DNA of 64,000 bases from Hirsutella rhossiliensis. Lineage: Eukaryota > Ascomycota > Sordariomycetes > Hypocreales > Ophiocordycipitaceae. This document shows, piece after piece, positions 54,300-64,000 of this stretch. The notes below the pieces were generated by a model. It was given only the letters and a program-made list of their open reading frames with translations. It was not told where the DNA came from and did no database searches. The position numbers were made by a program, and so were the translations under genes. Each line of letters starts with the position of its first letter. The first letter of the stretch is position 1. The stretch covers positions 2,852,001 to 2,916,000 of the forward strand of contig NW_025408669.1 of NCBI RefSeq assembly GCF_020360975.1. The letters run 5' to 3'.

Positions 54300-54656
54300 G
54301 TTGCACGGCTAGGATAAAGCGACGGGGGGGAGAAGAAGAAGAGCGGGTCAAGCGACGACAAGAAAAGCAAGAGCGGGCCGAGCGACGGCGAGAAAAGGAA
54401 GAGGAACGCGCTAGGCGACTGTGTCACGAAAAATCAAGCCACCTGTTGTTTAGGCGGTATGTTCAATTGAACATCAAATCTGCTTCGCGACAGACTGAGG
54501 GCAAGGGAGGATGAGCAGGCACGGCAACAACTTGTCGAGGAGGAGCAGGCCCGACGGCAGAGAGAAGAAGAGCTATGCGTCCCAAGACAGCGTGCACCAC
54601 CACGGTGTAGTAAATGCAGGTCTTTTGAACACAATGCTCGGACGTGTAATAGATAG
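54300..54656 (+). pseudogene. pogo transposase C-terminus, copy C, split by the mini-element
   Basis: The plus strand encodes an Arg/Glu-rich coiled coil (RRQEKQERAERRREKEEERA), then RQQLVEEEQARRQREEE. The zinc-knuckle end PPRCSKCRSFEHNARTC closes it, with a stop at 54656. This tail is typical of long pogo transposases of ascomycetes. The 71-bp mini-element at 54422-54492 interrupts it; removal with one GACTG copy rejoins the frame (ARRLRAREDEQ). The catalytic domain is not present upstream. Confidence 0.7.
54422..54492. mobile_element. 71-bp mini-element, copy 2, with target duplication
   Basis: Flanked by perfect GACTG duplications (54417-54421, 54493-54497). TG..CA ends and a 5-bp duplication are LTR features, and read from the minus strand the end TGTCGCGAAG equals the LTR start of the 57-62 kb copia. 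It has also short inverted ends (TGTCRCGAA). Confidence 0.85.
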
Positions 54657-54794
54657 ACAGTTCTGAATTGACTTGCTTGTTTGTCTCTTGGAATCAATTG
54701 CCGTCTGTTGTGTTCGGTGCGGGTCGCGTCGGTGGAGAATTTTTGAGCGGGTAGGGGGTGTGACCGGGAAGGGGGTGGATTACGTTTCTTAAAA

Positions 54795-54884
54795 CTGTCC
54801 ACGAGTTTTGGGGCTGTCCACGCCTTTTGTGCCCAACTAAGGGTAGGGGCCCCTAGTTGGCTTACAAAGGGACCTGCCAACGGG
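54795..54884 (+). repeat. pogo copy C terminal repeat
   Basis: Ends GCCAACGGG followed by TA (54885-54886). It carries GTCCACG..TTTTGTGCCCAACTAAGGG..CCTAGTTGG in the same layout as the TIRs of copies A and B, but more diverged. The opposite end of this element was not found. Confidence 0.7.
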
Positions 54885-54994
54885 TATCTTTGTCAAAGTG
54901 TAGAATACCATGAACGTTTCGTTGGTGCAGTGTCGTCTAAAAAGAACTGTCTTACAGCACTGTATCGTCCGATCTTTCGGTTGGCGCACGCACT

Positions 54995-55125
54995 AGGATT
55001 AAGCGCATACGCGCTGAAGTTGCAGCGCCTTTACAGTGGTTGTAAAGCTGCTGACGTGATTTGGGTATCCAGGGTGCGCCGTCTAAATGGGCACCCGGGT
55101 ACCCATGTATCGGTCGTCCTCGTAT
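54995..55125 (-). repeat. MULE-type terminal repeat, left copy
   Basis: About 125 bp match 56788-56915 in inverted orientation (GACCGATACATGGG, ACCCGGGTRCCCAT, AGACGGCGCACCCTGG, ACAACCACTGT). No transposase is attached on this side. Confidence 0.75.
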
Positions 55126-55827
55126 GTGACGCGCTCGGGCACAAACCAGCATAAATAGAGCGCCGCATCCCACACTGTCCTGTCTCCCTGGGAACTGCCA
55201 CTGCATTGCCATCGGTATCCCGCACTAACGAGTCATTATCCCGAATCATGCAAGGGTCGGACGAAAACTAGACCACGCGGGCCCGCGTACGGGCAAGCCC
55301 AAACATGAACCTTGCAACATAAAGTTGAGAGATCGACAAGCTGAGCCGCAACAAGCAGCCGTCTGACGTTGACACATCAGGATCCCGCACGGCGGCAAGA
55401 GAAGGTCATTGAATACCCGAGTGACATGCACCATTCCACTCCGACGTAGGGAGGCTTTAAGGCAACCAGCGGGGCAATAAGCACATCAAGAGCACGCTAA
55501 CTAGTAGAATTGCAGTCGCTCCCCTCTGTTAGCATAATGCGGGTACATCATTAATTGACCTCTCCACTATATTCGTCCCGCCAGGAAAGATCATGCTCAA
55601 CTCACCCTTTTGTGTCCCTATTCTTCGACGCTTTGGCCTGGCCAAAAGTCTAGTCACTAACCGTAACTGCGAGGCCGCCGGCTAATAGGGTAAAGCGGTG
55701 TGGCTGTTCGTTGCCATGGACTCTTAGCAGTGGATCTCTCGAACTTTAATGGCATTTGAACCCACCACGCTCACAAGATGCCAAGTTGAGCGGTCGGCCG
55801 TACCTAGGTGGCACTGACAGCAGCAGA
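55126..55827. other. Spacer upstream of the 59-aa gene
   Basis: No gene recognised. The final part serves as promoter region of the next gene. Confidence 0.4.
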
Positions 55828-55833
55828 TATAAA
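55828..55833 (+). promoter_or_regulatory. TATA box of the 59-aa secreted protein gene
   Basis: TATAAA, 114 bp before the ATG at 55942. Confidence 0.5.
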
Positions 55834-55941
55834 GGCTGGCGTGGCCCCTTGAGGAGCTTTCATGGCACACCGTCAAACACTACCAGCTTGTCTTTGAAGA
55901 ACTGCATAACCCGAGTCTGCGACGAACTCTCTCTCCTCACA

Positions 55942-56202
55942 ATGAAGCTGTCTCCGGTTGCCTTATTTTTCGGCATTCTCCAGCTTGCTCAGGCCCAACC
56001 TCCACCTCAGGAACTCCCGTCGCGGTCGGCACAGGTATACCTCCCTTCAGCCCGACGGAGCAGGCCTCAAGGTTCTTGGCATATGTTGTTTTGCTAACTG
56101 ACCTCCCGTTACCAGTGTGCGGAGTGGAAATGCATGGCGAACTCGCCTGGTACTCCCTCCCACTACTGCTATCATTGGAAGTGCCTGAAGTCGATGGATT
56201 GA
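55942..56202 (+). CDS. Small secreted four-cysteine protein (59 aa), one intron
   Basis: Exon 1 is 55942-56034 and exon 2 is 56116-56202. The 81-bp intron starts GTATAC, has a GCTAAC branch site near 56093, and ends TACCAG. Exon 1 gives a signal peptide (MKLSPVALFFGILQLAQA) and a short Pro/Gln linker. Exon 2 gives a compact peptide with cysteines at 32, 37, 49 and 54: C-x4-C-x11-C-x4-C. Each pair ends in the same WKC motif (EWKC and HWKC). The spacing recalls alpha-hairpinin-like disulfide hairpins (which use CX3C), but this is only a resemblance. A TATA box lies upstream. It is too short for most gene finders. Role unknown; a secreted effector-type peptide is plausible. Confidence 0.6.
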
Positions 56203-56679
56203 TTCCCTTTGAGTGCGGTGGGGGAGCCCACGGGTCACAAGCCAGGGATAAAGCCAGCGGAGACGGAGTAAGGTGTGAGGTACATCGCGACGATACTTGG
56301 AACGCATCGAGATGCCTGTGCTGGGGAGATGAAGCTAGTCAAGCCACCGTCCGGCCAAAGAAGCTGGCAGGGTCCCAAGAAAAGGACGAGCACAGCTCGG
56401 CGTGTGGCCATTATGGTCTCGAGAGGGCGTCGTAATACTATGCGGAGGTGTAATCATGGTCTTGATTTTAACAGCAACACGACTTGTAATCATGAATGTA
56501 GCCAGGTGAAGCCTCATATGAACTGTCACACAGGGTACATCGGCCTCCGACAGTCTGAAACCCTAACTCGCACAGTAGTCACAAATTAACCGTCACAGAA
56601 CCTTCTATCAGATTCTAGTCACTCATTCGTATCGCTTATAAAGGTGCAGCCTATTCTACACCCTAGAGAGGAGAATCAA
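56203..56679. other. Spacer, no supported gene
   Basis: Probably the 3' UTR of the 59-aa gene and intergenic sequence. Confidence 0.4.
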
Positions 56680-56787
56680 AGGTCTTCCAGTCCCTGATCT
56701 GCTTCCGAATGGGAAGATCCGTCTCAGCTCCGATGAGGAATTGAAGCGGTTCGTCGAGTTGGTAGAGGCCGGCGCCGCCGCTATCCG
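56680..56787 (+). pseudogene. LINE ORF2 scrap
   Basis: Reads KIRLSSDEELKRFVELVEAG, near-identical to the linker after the endonuclease of the 47-52 kb LINE (KIRLNSDEELKRFVELVEAG). It stops exactly where the MULE terminal repeat begins, so a MULE probably inserted in a LINE copy. Confidence 0.75.
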
Positions 56788-56915
56788 GCGACCGATACAT
56801 GGGCACCCGGGTGCCCATTCAGACGGCGCACCCTGGGTGCCCAAATTACGTCAGCCGTTATACAACCACTGTCAGGCATTGGAACTTCACTTCAGCGCGG
56901 TCGCGCCGCTTCGCG
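56788..56915 (+). repeat. MULE terminal inverted repeat, right copy
   Basis: It begins at the point where LINE similarity ends (GACCGATACATGGG) and lies 34 bp before the MULE transposase start. The matching inverted copy is at 54995-55125. Confidence 0.75.
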
Positions 56916-57107
56916 CTCGGTCGCGTCGGAATTCGCGCGTGTCACAAGATGGATCAAGCAGCATTCCCCAGCGACACTCTCCCGCCTGAAGGGACATACG
57001 AATCTCGTGAATCTCTAGTAGCGGCTATCAACACCTGGGCGAAACCTCGAGGATATATGCATTTACGACAGGGAAATAAATCTCTTAAGACAGCAAACGG
57101 CCGCGTC

Positions 57108-57392
57108 TCTCACGAAGAAAGTCAGCAGAAAGGTCATATTGTATTCCGTGTCTCTGTCCTCCTCCATTTCTGCCCTAAACCCAAGCCCCTATTTATATCC
57201 CTCTTTCGTAGTAAAGGTAATGTGTTCAGGGAGGCTGGGGACCTGGGGGTTCCCAGCCTCTCGACTGGAGATGTTCCAGTCTTTAATAGGAGCTTTCCAG
57301 CCTCCTCGTCTGACCTGGTTATCAGCTCCCTTGCTGCCCTAGCTACCCATGGGTGACCTGGTTGACTCGACCATGGGCCGTTCTTCGCGACA
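57108..57392 (-). repeat. Copia 3' LTR (285 bp)
   Basis: Downstream LTR; pairs with 62503-62786. Confidence 0.9.
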
Positions 57393-57556
57393 CACCCCCT
57401 TAGCTGTAGCCTACCCCATAGGGAACAGCTAGATCAGCCTTATAGGGCCTCCTAGACGGAGGGACATCATTTCGGAATTAAGAAGGGAGAACCGTAGGAC
57501 TCCTTCGCGAAAAGCTGGGCCATGTATACGCGGCAGGGGAAGTGACCTCCCAAATA

Positions 57557-60500
57557 TTACTGAGCTAAGCCAGAGGGAAATCCCTCCTTTATTGCAAAGC
57601 TAGTTGGGGGTTTTGCTTTCCTGCTGGCTCTGATCTTGTCAGCTAGGAGTTCCAATCGGGCTTCTCGCTGTAATCGGCTCCGTAAGTCAGCTACCCCTAT
57701 CATTCGGAGGAAATTTTGTAGCTTTTGGAAAGGGAGGGCCTTCGTAAGGCCGTCCGCTCGCATTCGGGCCGTTGGAACCCATTGGATTTTGATCCTTCCT
57801 TGTTGAGTCTCTTGACGAAGCCAATGCTGATGGATATCAACGTGTCGAAGTCTCGTAGAGAGCTTTGCACTAGCTTCTTCAAGCAGTCTGATGGTTTGTG
57901 TGTTATCAGACTCAAGCAACAACGGCTCTGGGATTTGAACTTGCAGAGATCGCAGCAACCGACTAATAAATATAGCTTCTTTTGCAGCTTCTGATATAGC
58001 TAGCAATTCGGCTTCTGTGCTTGACGTAGTGACTGTGGCCTGCTTCGAAGCTCTCCAAGCAATTGGTCCGCCAAATAGTGTCATGACGTAACCTTGGGAA
58101 CTTTTCCTATCGATTGAGTTGTCCGCAAAGCTTGCATCGCTCGAACAGAGGAAGATCTCAGCAGCAGCCTTTCGACCCATGTTACCCCCTAGCCTAATAC
58201 CATATGATCGTGTGGCGTAGAGGTAAAGGATCACTCTGTCGGCTGCCTGCTGGTGTATTTCGCCGGGGTTCTGGTTGTGCCTTGCTAGTCGAGAGACCGC
58301 AAAGCAACATCCGGCCTCGTTGAGATAGCCGCAAATAGTATAGATCCAACCTTTTGCAGAAATCTGTGTAAATAACCCTTCTCTGCTTGGCTCGTTGAGG
58401 GAAGCAGTTCCTCAGATGCCATTGGAGTATCAGGGGGATTTGAGACGAGCCTGCTTGGGTCTAGGAGCTTATGGGCGATCTTCTCGATATAGGCGTCTTG
58501 CGTCAGCCAAATCGTTCGTTGAGATCTATCCCTAAGGATGTGTATCCCGAGGAACCACCTAGGCTCTCCAAGAAGCGTCATTTGATATCGAGCTTGAAGC
58601 CCTCTTATCGCTTCCTTTGCAACCTCCTGGTCTCCTTTCTTATAGGCCCAGATGATATCGTCCACGTAAAAGAAGACAAGAATTGCTCCTTTCTCATAAC
58701 ACAGGGTTCTTGTGGGACTGTCTGAAAGCCTAGGGATTTAAGGGACCCGGTAAGGTGTTGTTGCCAAAGGAGTGGCGATCGTCGTAGGCCATAGAGGGCC
58801 TTCCTAAGTAGCAGAACTCTGCCTGGCTTAACGAATCCGGGAGGCATCCTCATATAGACTACCTCGTCCTCGAGTGGGCAGTTGACGAAGGCGTTGACTG
58901 CATCCATTTGATCAAGCTCGAGGTCGAATTCTGCCGAAATCGCCATTAGGGCCCTGAACGACATCCCGGCTAAGGTCGTAGCCCGGGTAGGAAGGTCCCC
59001 CTTTTCCTGCTGGTTGCCGCAGACCACGAGACGAGCTTTGCACTTTTGAAGGATCCCGTGCTTGTCTGTCTTGTAAATAAAGACCCACTTGCAGCCTAGA
59101 ATTTGCTTGCCGGCAGCCCTCTTCCAAGGAACCTCGAGAAAGGACCCCATCTCCTCGTGTGAGGCAAGGTGGTCTTTCTGAGCTTTGATGAATTCCTCTT
59201 TATAAGGGTGCCTTTCGAGCTGCTTCTGTGTCTCTGGCGGTTCGGGTAGGTTCTTCTTATGCGGCCCTTGTGTCTTTGGCTTGAAGATTCGTCCAGCATT
59301 GAAGGTTCCATGGAGCATATTCCTGATCTTCTGGGGATAGAAGTCCCGAAATCGGTCTTGAAATTGATCTTCCTGGCGTATCCCTGTATGATCAAGTGGC
59401 TCCTGCGTTAAGTGCTCCAAGAAGGTAACTCTTTTCTTCTTAGGAGTCGAAACCGAAGGATTTATTAACGCAGATTTCCTCCCCACCCTCAGGGGTAGCG
59501 ACAGGAAGAAATACTGATAGAACGGCTTGAAATTCATCTTCAGATGGCGGCGGCGTTAGCAAGAGTTCCTCGTTGGCTTTTTCTTGGTCTTGTGCCTCCT
59601 CCTCGTCAGATTCTTCTTCAAAGAGGTCTTCTTCCTCAGACTCGGATTCTTCATCAAGGATTTCCTGATTTACTTGCTGATCCTCTGGAATAGAGACTTT
59701 TTCGACTAGCTCGTCGATATTTGCAAGCAGCGGTGGTTGCTCGAGCTTGCCGTCGAAGAAGGTTCTTTCGTCGAATGTAACGTCCCGGGTTGAAATAACC
59801 TTCCGAAGCAAGGGAACCCATATCCTAAAGATATTCGTAGAACTATAACCAACCAGGTAGCCGATGTGAGTTCTTGGATCGAGCTTTGTAGCCTTCTCCT
59901 CTTCAACTGTGCGTTGGCAGTCATTGCGTAGGCCCTACAGCCGTACGCCTGAAGAGTTGCATGCTGGTTGTGGTCGGGTTCCTTCTTTTTGTAAATAGCT
60001 CCAAAGGGGTCATCCACAGCTGTCGATGCAGATTCTCCTGATCAGAAGGTCTTGATAAGTCCGGTCTGGCTTTTGGATTCCGTGGGGTCCTGTTTTCAAA
60101 TAACAGGCCGCTTCCACGGTCTCTTTCCAAAGATCGTGAGGAAGCTTTGCAGCTATCCTCATCTTGCGGGCCCTCTCCATTAGGGCACCTCCTGATCTCT
60201 CGGCACCTCCATTCTGGGATTGGGTGTTTGGGGACGAGGGTTCTGCTGAGATACCCTTCTTTCGAAGCCACTTCTTAGTTGCCTTAGTAAAGAGTTCTCC
60301 GTCTGAACGAATGGTCTTTACACTATAGTCAAATCGAAGCTTCATCCAGCTAACGAAGTCCCTAAGTGCCCCCAGTTGTGTTTGTTTTGATAGGTCCGGA
60401 GAAAGTAGGGAAAATCATGCCTGAATAGGCGTCTGTTATGAACATCACTCGAACGAATCCCTTATAATCAGGGGATAGGTCGGTCCAGTCGATCAGATTT

Positions 60501-62357
60501 CTTCGCAAGGATGACTTCGATCCTTATTCGGGGTTCGCCTTGAGACCTGTCTATAGGCCCTTCCTTGGGCGCATGGTTCGCACTCAACGGTCCTTGGGCC
60601 CTTAATGCGAATACCCTTTCGTTGGCCAAGCATTTCGAGTGCTTGAGGCCAGGGTGACCGAGGCGAGCGTGCCAAAGGTCCGAATCAGCTGTTGCGACAG
60701 GCCTAGGGTCTCGAGAGGTCCTTCTTCGTGCCTTTGTAGCTTTAAAGCTGCCTCATCGAGGTCGTCTTGCATTGCAGGTTGGAAATCTAGCACAAACTGA
60801 CGGTGCTTTCGGAATAAGACGCAAATTGGTTTCCTCCCTTCCTTATAGGCCAGCTGGGTTGGATTTGTAAAGGTATCCCAGTAGATCCCTTCTTCCTGAA
60901 GAGACTGAAAAGAAACAAGGTTGGCTGAGAATCTCGGGCAATAGGCAACCCGTTTTAACCGTAGCTGCCGGAGGGTTCCGTCTGGAGCTGTAACCGTAAC
61001 ATTGACTCTTCCGTAACCCTCTATCCGGACTTCTGTGTCTCCTGTGACTAGATATTCGTTCCTGGCCTTTCTAAAGGAGCGGAAGCGGGAAGGTTATTGC
61101 AGACGTGTAAGGAGGCCGCCGAGTCTAGGAGGGTCGAGTGACGGAGTGGGTAGTCTATAGAGGTCGGTTTCTGATCGGCTGAATAGACGAAGGCGGGATT
61201 TGCTGTGCCAACAATCTTTCCAACTGGCTTTAGTTGCTAAGCCAAACCTTTGTTGATCTCATTGACTCTCCTCTGCAGCTCAGGGTCACTTTTAGAGCCT
61301 TTTCTGCTTTCTCTCGTAGCTTGCTGTTTTCCCTGTAGTAGGAAGGTCTGTTTTCTCGAACAGCTGCCAGCACTCTGAAAGCTCGTGCCTATTTTCGCAA
61401 GCAGGGCAGCGTTTTCGAGACGAAGATGAAGGATTTGTATCCTCCTTTCGCTCTCTTCTTTTCGGCTGTGCTTCTGGCTCCGAATCGTCTATTGGGTCAT
61501 CTGTAAGAAAAGCCCCGCCTCGCTTGATTCCTCTTTGCGGTTGTTGTTCCGCAATTTCCCTGATTTTTCTTGCAACAATTTGGAACGTCCAACGGGAAGG
61601 TGAGGCTGCGGGTGCTGGTGCCGCTACTCCTGGTGCGGGGCCGCTGCTGCTTCCACGGTGCTGCTGCCACATATGCAGGTCGATCAAATGCTTGTTGCAT
61701 CTTTCTAGCCGCATCCTCGTCAAGGCGCCTGCTCTCTTCAAGGAAGATTGTTGCATAGCCATCACTAAGGGCTTAATGATTGTTGCAATATCTCGCAGCC
61801 ACTGGCCAGTAAGCACTTCCATTAGGAAGTACTGTATAGCTTCCTGTATGATCTCTTCCCATTTGACAAGCCACTCAGGGATGTTGTTGCTCTTTGAGTA
61901 GCTTCGAAGATGACTCGAGTAAAGCTTCCTGATTCGCTCAGTCATAAATCCTTTGGTAGGGGCGGTTGAAGATTCCAGTGTTGTCATCCATTGACGAAGT
62001 GTATCTTCCTCACGCAACGAAATCATCTTTGCTGTGCCGATTGACTCCGTAATTGCCGTTCTAGCTTCCTTAATTAGCTTCTTCTCATATAGGTATTCCT
62101 TACGCATATTTTCATAATGTGAAGTGGCTGCCGAGAAAGCTTTCTGCTGAGCCGAAGTGAGGCCTGCATAGGTTATAACACCGGCAGCAAACTCGGAAAA
62201 CGTAGGCCGAACGGGGATTGTAACGGACTGTTCCTTCCTCAAATACTAGTCCATGGATGGTCTCGTCAACCCTCGCACGAAGCTCCTTATTCCACTTATC
62301 CCAGTCCTGAGGTTCTGAGAGAATCGTGCGGCGGGTGGAATTGGTGTTCTTCGACAT
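57557..62357 (-). pseudogene. Copia gag-pol polyprotein, frameshifted
   Basis: Gag starts at 62357 (MSKNTNSTRRTILSEPQDWD), shifts near 62230 and ends with a CCHC-like knuckle CPACENRHELSEC (near 61400). The protease region has LLDSAASLHVCNN (near 61110). Integrase shows SDGELFTKATKKWLRKKG and NGGAERSGG (near 60200). Reverse transcriptase has WVFIYKTDKHGILQKCKARL, QMDAVNAFVNCPLEDEVVY and YVDDIIWAY across a shift near 58660. RNase H has TEAELLAISEAAKEA and WVPTARMRADGLTKALPF, ending at 57557. Roughly ten frame changes make it inactive. Confidence 0.88.
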
Positions 62358-62489
62358 TGCGATTTGAAGGGTAAAGGGATAAAGGTATGAGTGATCAGAT
62401 GGATTTGATCTTCGATAAATGGGAGTGCCTGCTGGCACTGTTGAAGGCGCAATATTGTGCACACGGAAGTTCCAGAAACTCTGTTTCTC

Positions 62490-62502
62490 CCGGGCTCATA
62501 AC
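62490..62502 (-). promoter_or_regulatory. Copia primer binding site, tRNA-iMet anticodon-loop type
   Basis: GTTATGAGCCCGG follows the 5' LTR directly, identical to the site at 27695-27707 although the LTRs differ. Confidence 0.7.
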
Positions 62503-62786
62503 TCTCACGAAGAAAGTCAGCAGAAAGGTCATATTGTATTCCGTGTCTCTGTCCTCCTCCATTTCTGCCCTAAACCCAAGCCCCTATTTATATCCCTCTT
62601 TCGTAGTAAAGGTAATGTGTTCAGGAGGCTGGGGACCTGGGGTTCCCAGCCTCTCGACTGGAGATGTTCCAGTCTTTTAAGAGGAGCTTTCAGCCTCCTC
62701 GTTCAGACCTGGTTATCAGCTCCCTTGCTGCCCTAGCTACCCATGGGTGACCTGGTTGACTCGACCATGGGCCGTTCTTCGCGACA
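62503..62786 (-). repeat. Copia 5' LTR (284 bp)
   Basis: Upstream LTR; promoter side for minus-strand transcription. Confidence 0.9.
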
Positions 62787-63019
62787 GCGTCAGGGTGATA
62801 TTAGCTTGTGATCGAAACAAACCACCGCCAAGTGCTTCTACCGAACGAGTCCGTCGTACCACAAGTCGAAGAACTGGCTGCAAGTTTTCAGTCTTGGCCA
62901 AACAGTCAAGAGATGGAACCACGTGGGCATTGACGCATCGGCCAGACGAGGAATGCGCCAGGCACAATCATCCACCAAGCGAGGACCCGTCTGCCCATCC
63001 GGCGCATCGTCGGCGACTA

Positions 63020-64000
63020 AGGGATTTTCCGGTGATCTGCCGGATCTGGCGATTCGCCGGATTTTGGGCTCATTGCATTCCAGCAAAGAACTGAGAATAA
63101 CTTCACGAATACTATTTGAATTGTTCTAAAATCTTATAAGAGCAGTTAATAATGCTCAAAGATGCCACTCAATCTTTTTTGAAGTCATCCAGCCATCGAG
63201 GTCGTCTTCTGTTACTCTCCGATCGCGCAAGTCCCGAAATGCACCCATTGCCTCCCGATCACTATCAACAGCTAAAGAGGGCCTTTGAGGACAGGATATG
63301 TCGTTTGAAGTTATCATTGCCTTATTATTTGCGTTATTATATAGTGTGTTTGGTACCTGCAATGCTATGGCCCGCTCTGGTGTGAACGGAAGAGTGACAA
63401 TTTTTGCAGCGTGAACATCCTGACTCCTCTCGCGACCCTCAGAAGCCACCGTCGCTCATTCTGCATTTTCTGTGGCTTTTCCACTTTCAAAATCTTCAGC
63501 TCTTGTTAATAATGCCAATTTATCTCCTTATTTTGCTTCACGGCCTCCGTCATCCGTCGTTTTCTCCCAATTTCCGCCTCTCATTGCTTCCTCTTCTCTA
63601 GAGCGAGAGCTTTTGCTCCGCTGCCTTCTGCTGTCGCTGAAGCTTTCAGGCCTCCTTCTTCAGAGCCTCCTCTTTCTTTTGAGTCCTTTCACTGTCATTT
63701 TTGGCGAGCTTGAGCCACAATTTTAGAGCTAAACACCTCGTCTGCACTAGAATCTGTACAGCAGAAGAGATCATCTTTGAAGCCTTACCGGTCTGCCTGC
63801 GCTGGTTCTTGTGACTACTTGTTCTCTGCATACTTTAACTCTCATATCAAGCACTTAAAACTCATATTGAGGGCTCCCGAGGTGCTGCTCAGCCTTCGGC
63901 TGTTGCGGCCAGCATCAACAGAGGACTTCTCGACTACTTCCTGAAATGCGTTCCAAAACACAGTCTAGATCTTCGATTTCAGCAATCCAATGAACCTTTT
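63020..64000 (-). mobile_element. pogo element, second copy of the 8738-10856 family, cut by the window end
   Basis: Starts AGGGATTTTCCGGTGATC after TA (63018-63019). It follows the 8738-9720 sequence closely to the last base. The minus strand carries the Lys/Arg-rich tail of the transposase. It is inserted in the MULE transposase. Confidence 0.85.

Larger units (their letters stand above)
57108..62786 (-). mobile_element. Complete copia (Ty1-type) retrotransposon inside a MULE
   Basis: LTRs 57108-57392 and 62503-62786 are alike with a few indels. On the minus strand they start TGTCGCGAAGAACGGCC and end CTTTCTTCGTGAGA. The duplication GCGTC flanks it (57103-57107, 62787-62791). A purine tract (AGCTAAGGGGGTG) precedes the 3' LTR. 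Slightly older than the 22.8-28 kb copia, judging by the LTR differences. Confidence 0.92.
56949..63017 (+). pseudogene. MULE (Mutator-like) transposase N-terminus, split by a copia
   Basis: The first part starts MDQAAFPSDTLPPEGTY at 56949, continues ESLVAAINTWAKPRGY and ends TANGRV at 57107. After the copia it resumes at 62792 with RVILACDRNKPPPSASTERV, RRTGCKFSVLAKQS and CARHNHPPSEDPSAHPAHRR. This is the FAR1-like WRKY/GCM1 zinc-finger domain (C..C..H.H) found at the N-terminus of fungal MULE transposases. It is cut at 63018 by a pogo element, so the catalytic domain is outside the window or lost. The frame is restored exactly when the copia and one GCGTC copy are removed. Confidence 0.82.

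Noticed and set aside
1..64000. CRISPR arrays, rRNA operons, bacterial operons
   Set aside because: No regularly spaced direct repeats with unique spacers, no rRNA motifs, and coding features are fungal throughout.

Overview
The window looks like repeat-rich nuclear DNA of a filamentous ascomycete. The evidence is short GT..AG introns, a fungal cytochrome P450, a FunK1-type fungal protein kinase, a STAND-type fungal N-terminal domain, and fungal transposon families (Tad-like LINE, Ty3 and Ty1/copia elements, pogo/Fot, hAT, MULE, Helitron). A hypocrealean fungus is a guess. No bacterial operons, rRNA, tRNA or CRISPR were seen.

Layout. 1-7.1 kb: a broken DNA-ligase-like fragment, one possible small gene, a long-TIR MITE-like element, and decayed Helitron, LINE and Ty3 fragments. 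7.1-12 kb: a STAND N-terminal-domain gene split by an hAT-like element (8-bp TSD) that itself carries a pogo element; inverted repeats bracket the locus. 12.8-15.3 kb: a decayed pogo element with ~104-bp TIRs, split by a solo LTR. 15.9-18 kb: a solo LTR, a frameshifted MYND zinc-finger gene and a Helitron helicase fragment. 18.1-19.9 kb: an intact two-exon P450. 20-36.2 kb: a nest of elements, namely a copia remnant, a pogo element split by a near-complete copia, a Ty3 element lacking its 5' LTR, and an hAT transposase split by a solo LTR. 36.2-36.7 kb: a gene for a secreted eight-cysteine protein. 37-46.6 kb: a young Ty3 element and an intact FunK1 kinase between two 194-bp direct repeats. 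46.7-52.5 kb: a near-full-length LINE. 53-57 kb: a pogo remnant hit by a 71-bp mini-element, MULE-type ends and a 59-residue secreted four-cysteine protein. 57-64 kb: a MULE transposase split by a complete copia and cut by a second copy of the 9-kb-region pogo.

The main theme is nested transposition that can be read to the base. In at least five places an insertion is flanked by a perfect target duplication, and removing it with one duplication copy rejoins the reading frame (or the recognisable homology) of the host element or gene. The non-transposon genes that look intact are few: the P450, the FunK1 kinase and two small secreted cysteine-rich proteins. These sit like islands among transposons, which is typical of fast-evolving accessory compartments in fungi. 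Functions of the secreted proteins are not known.
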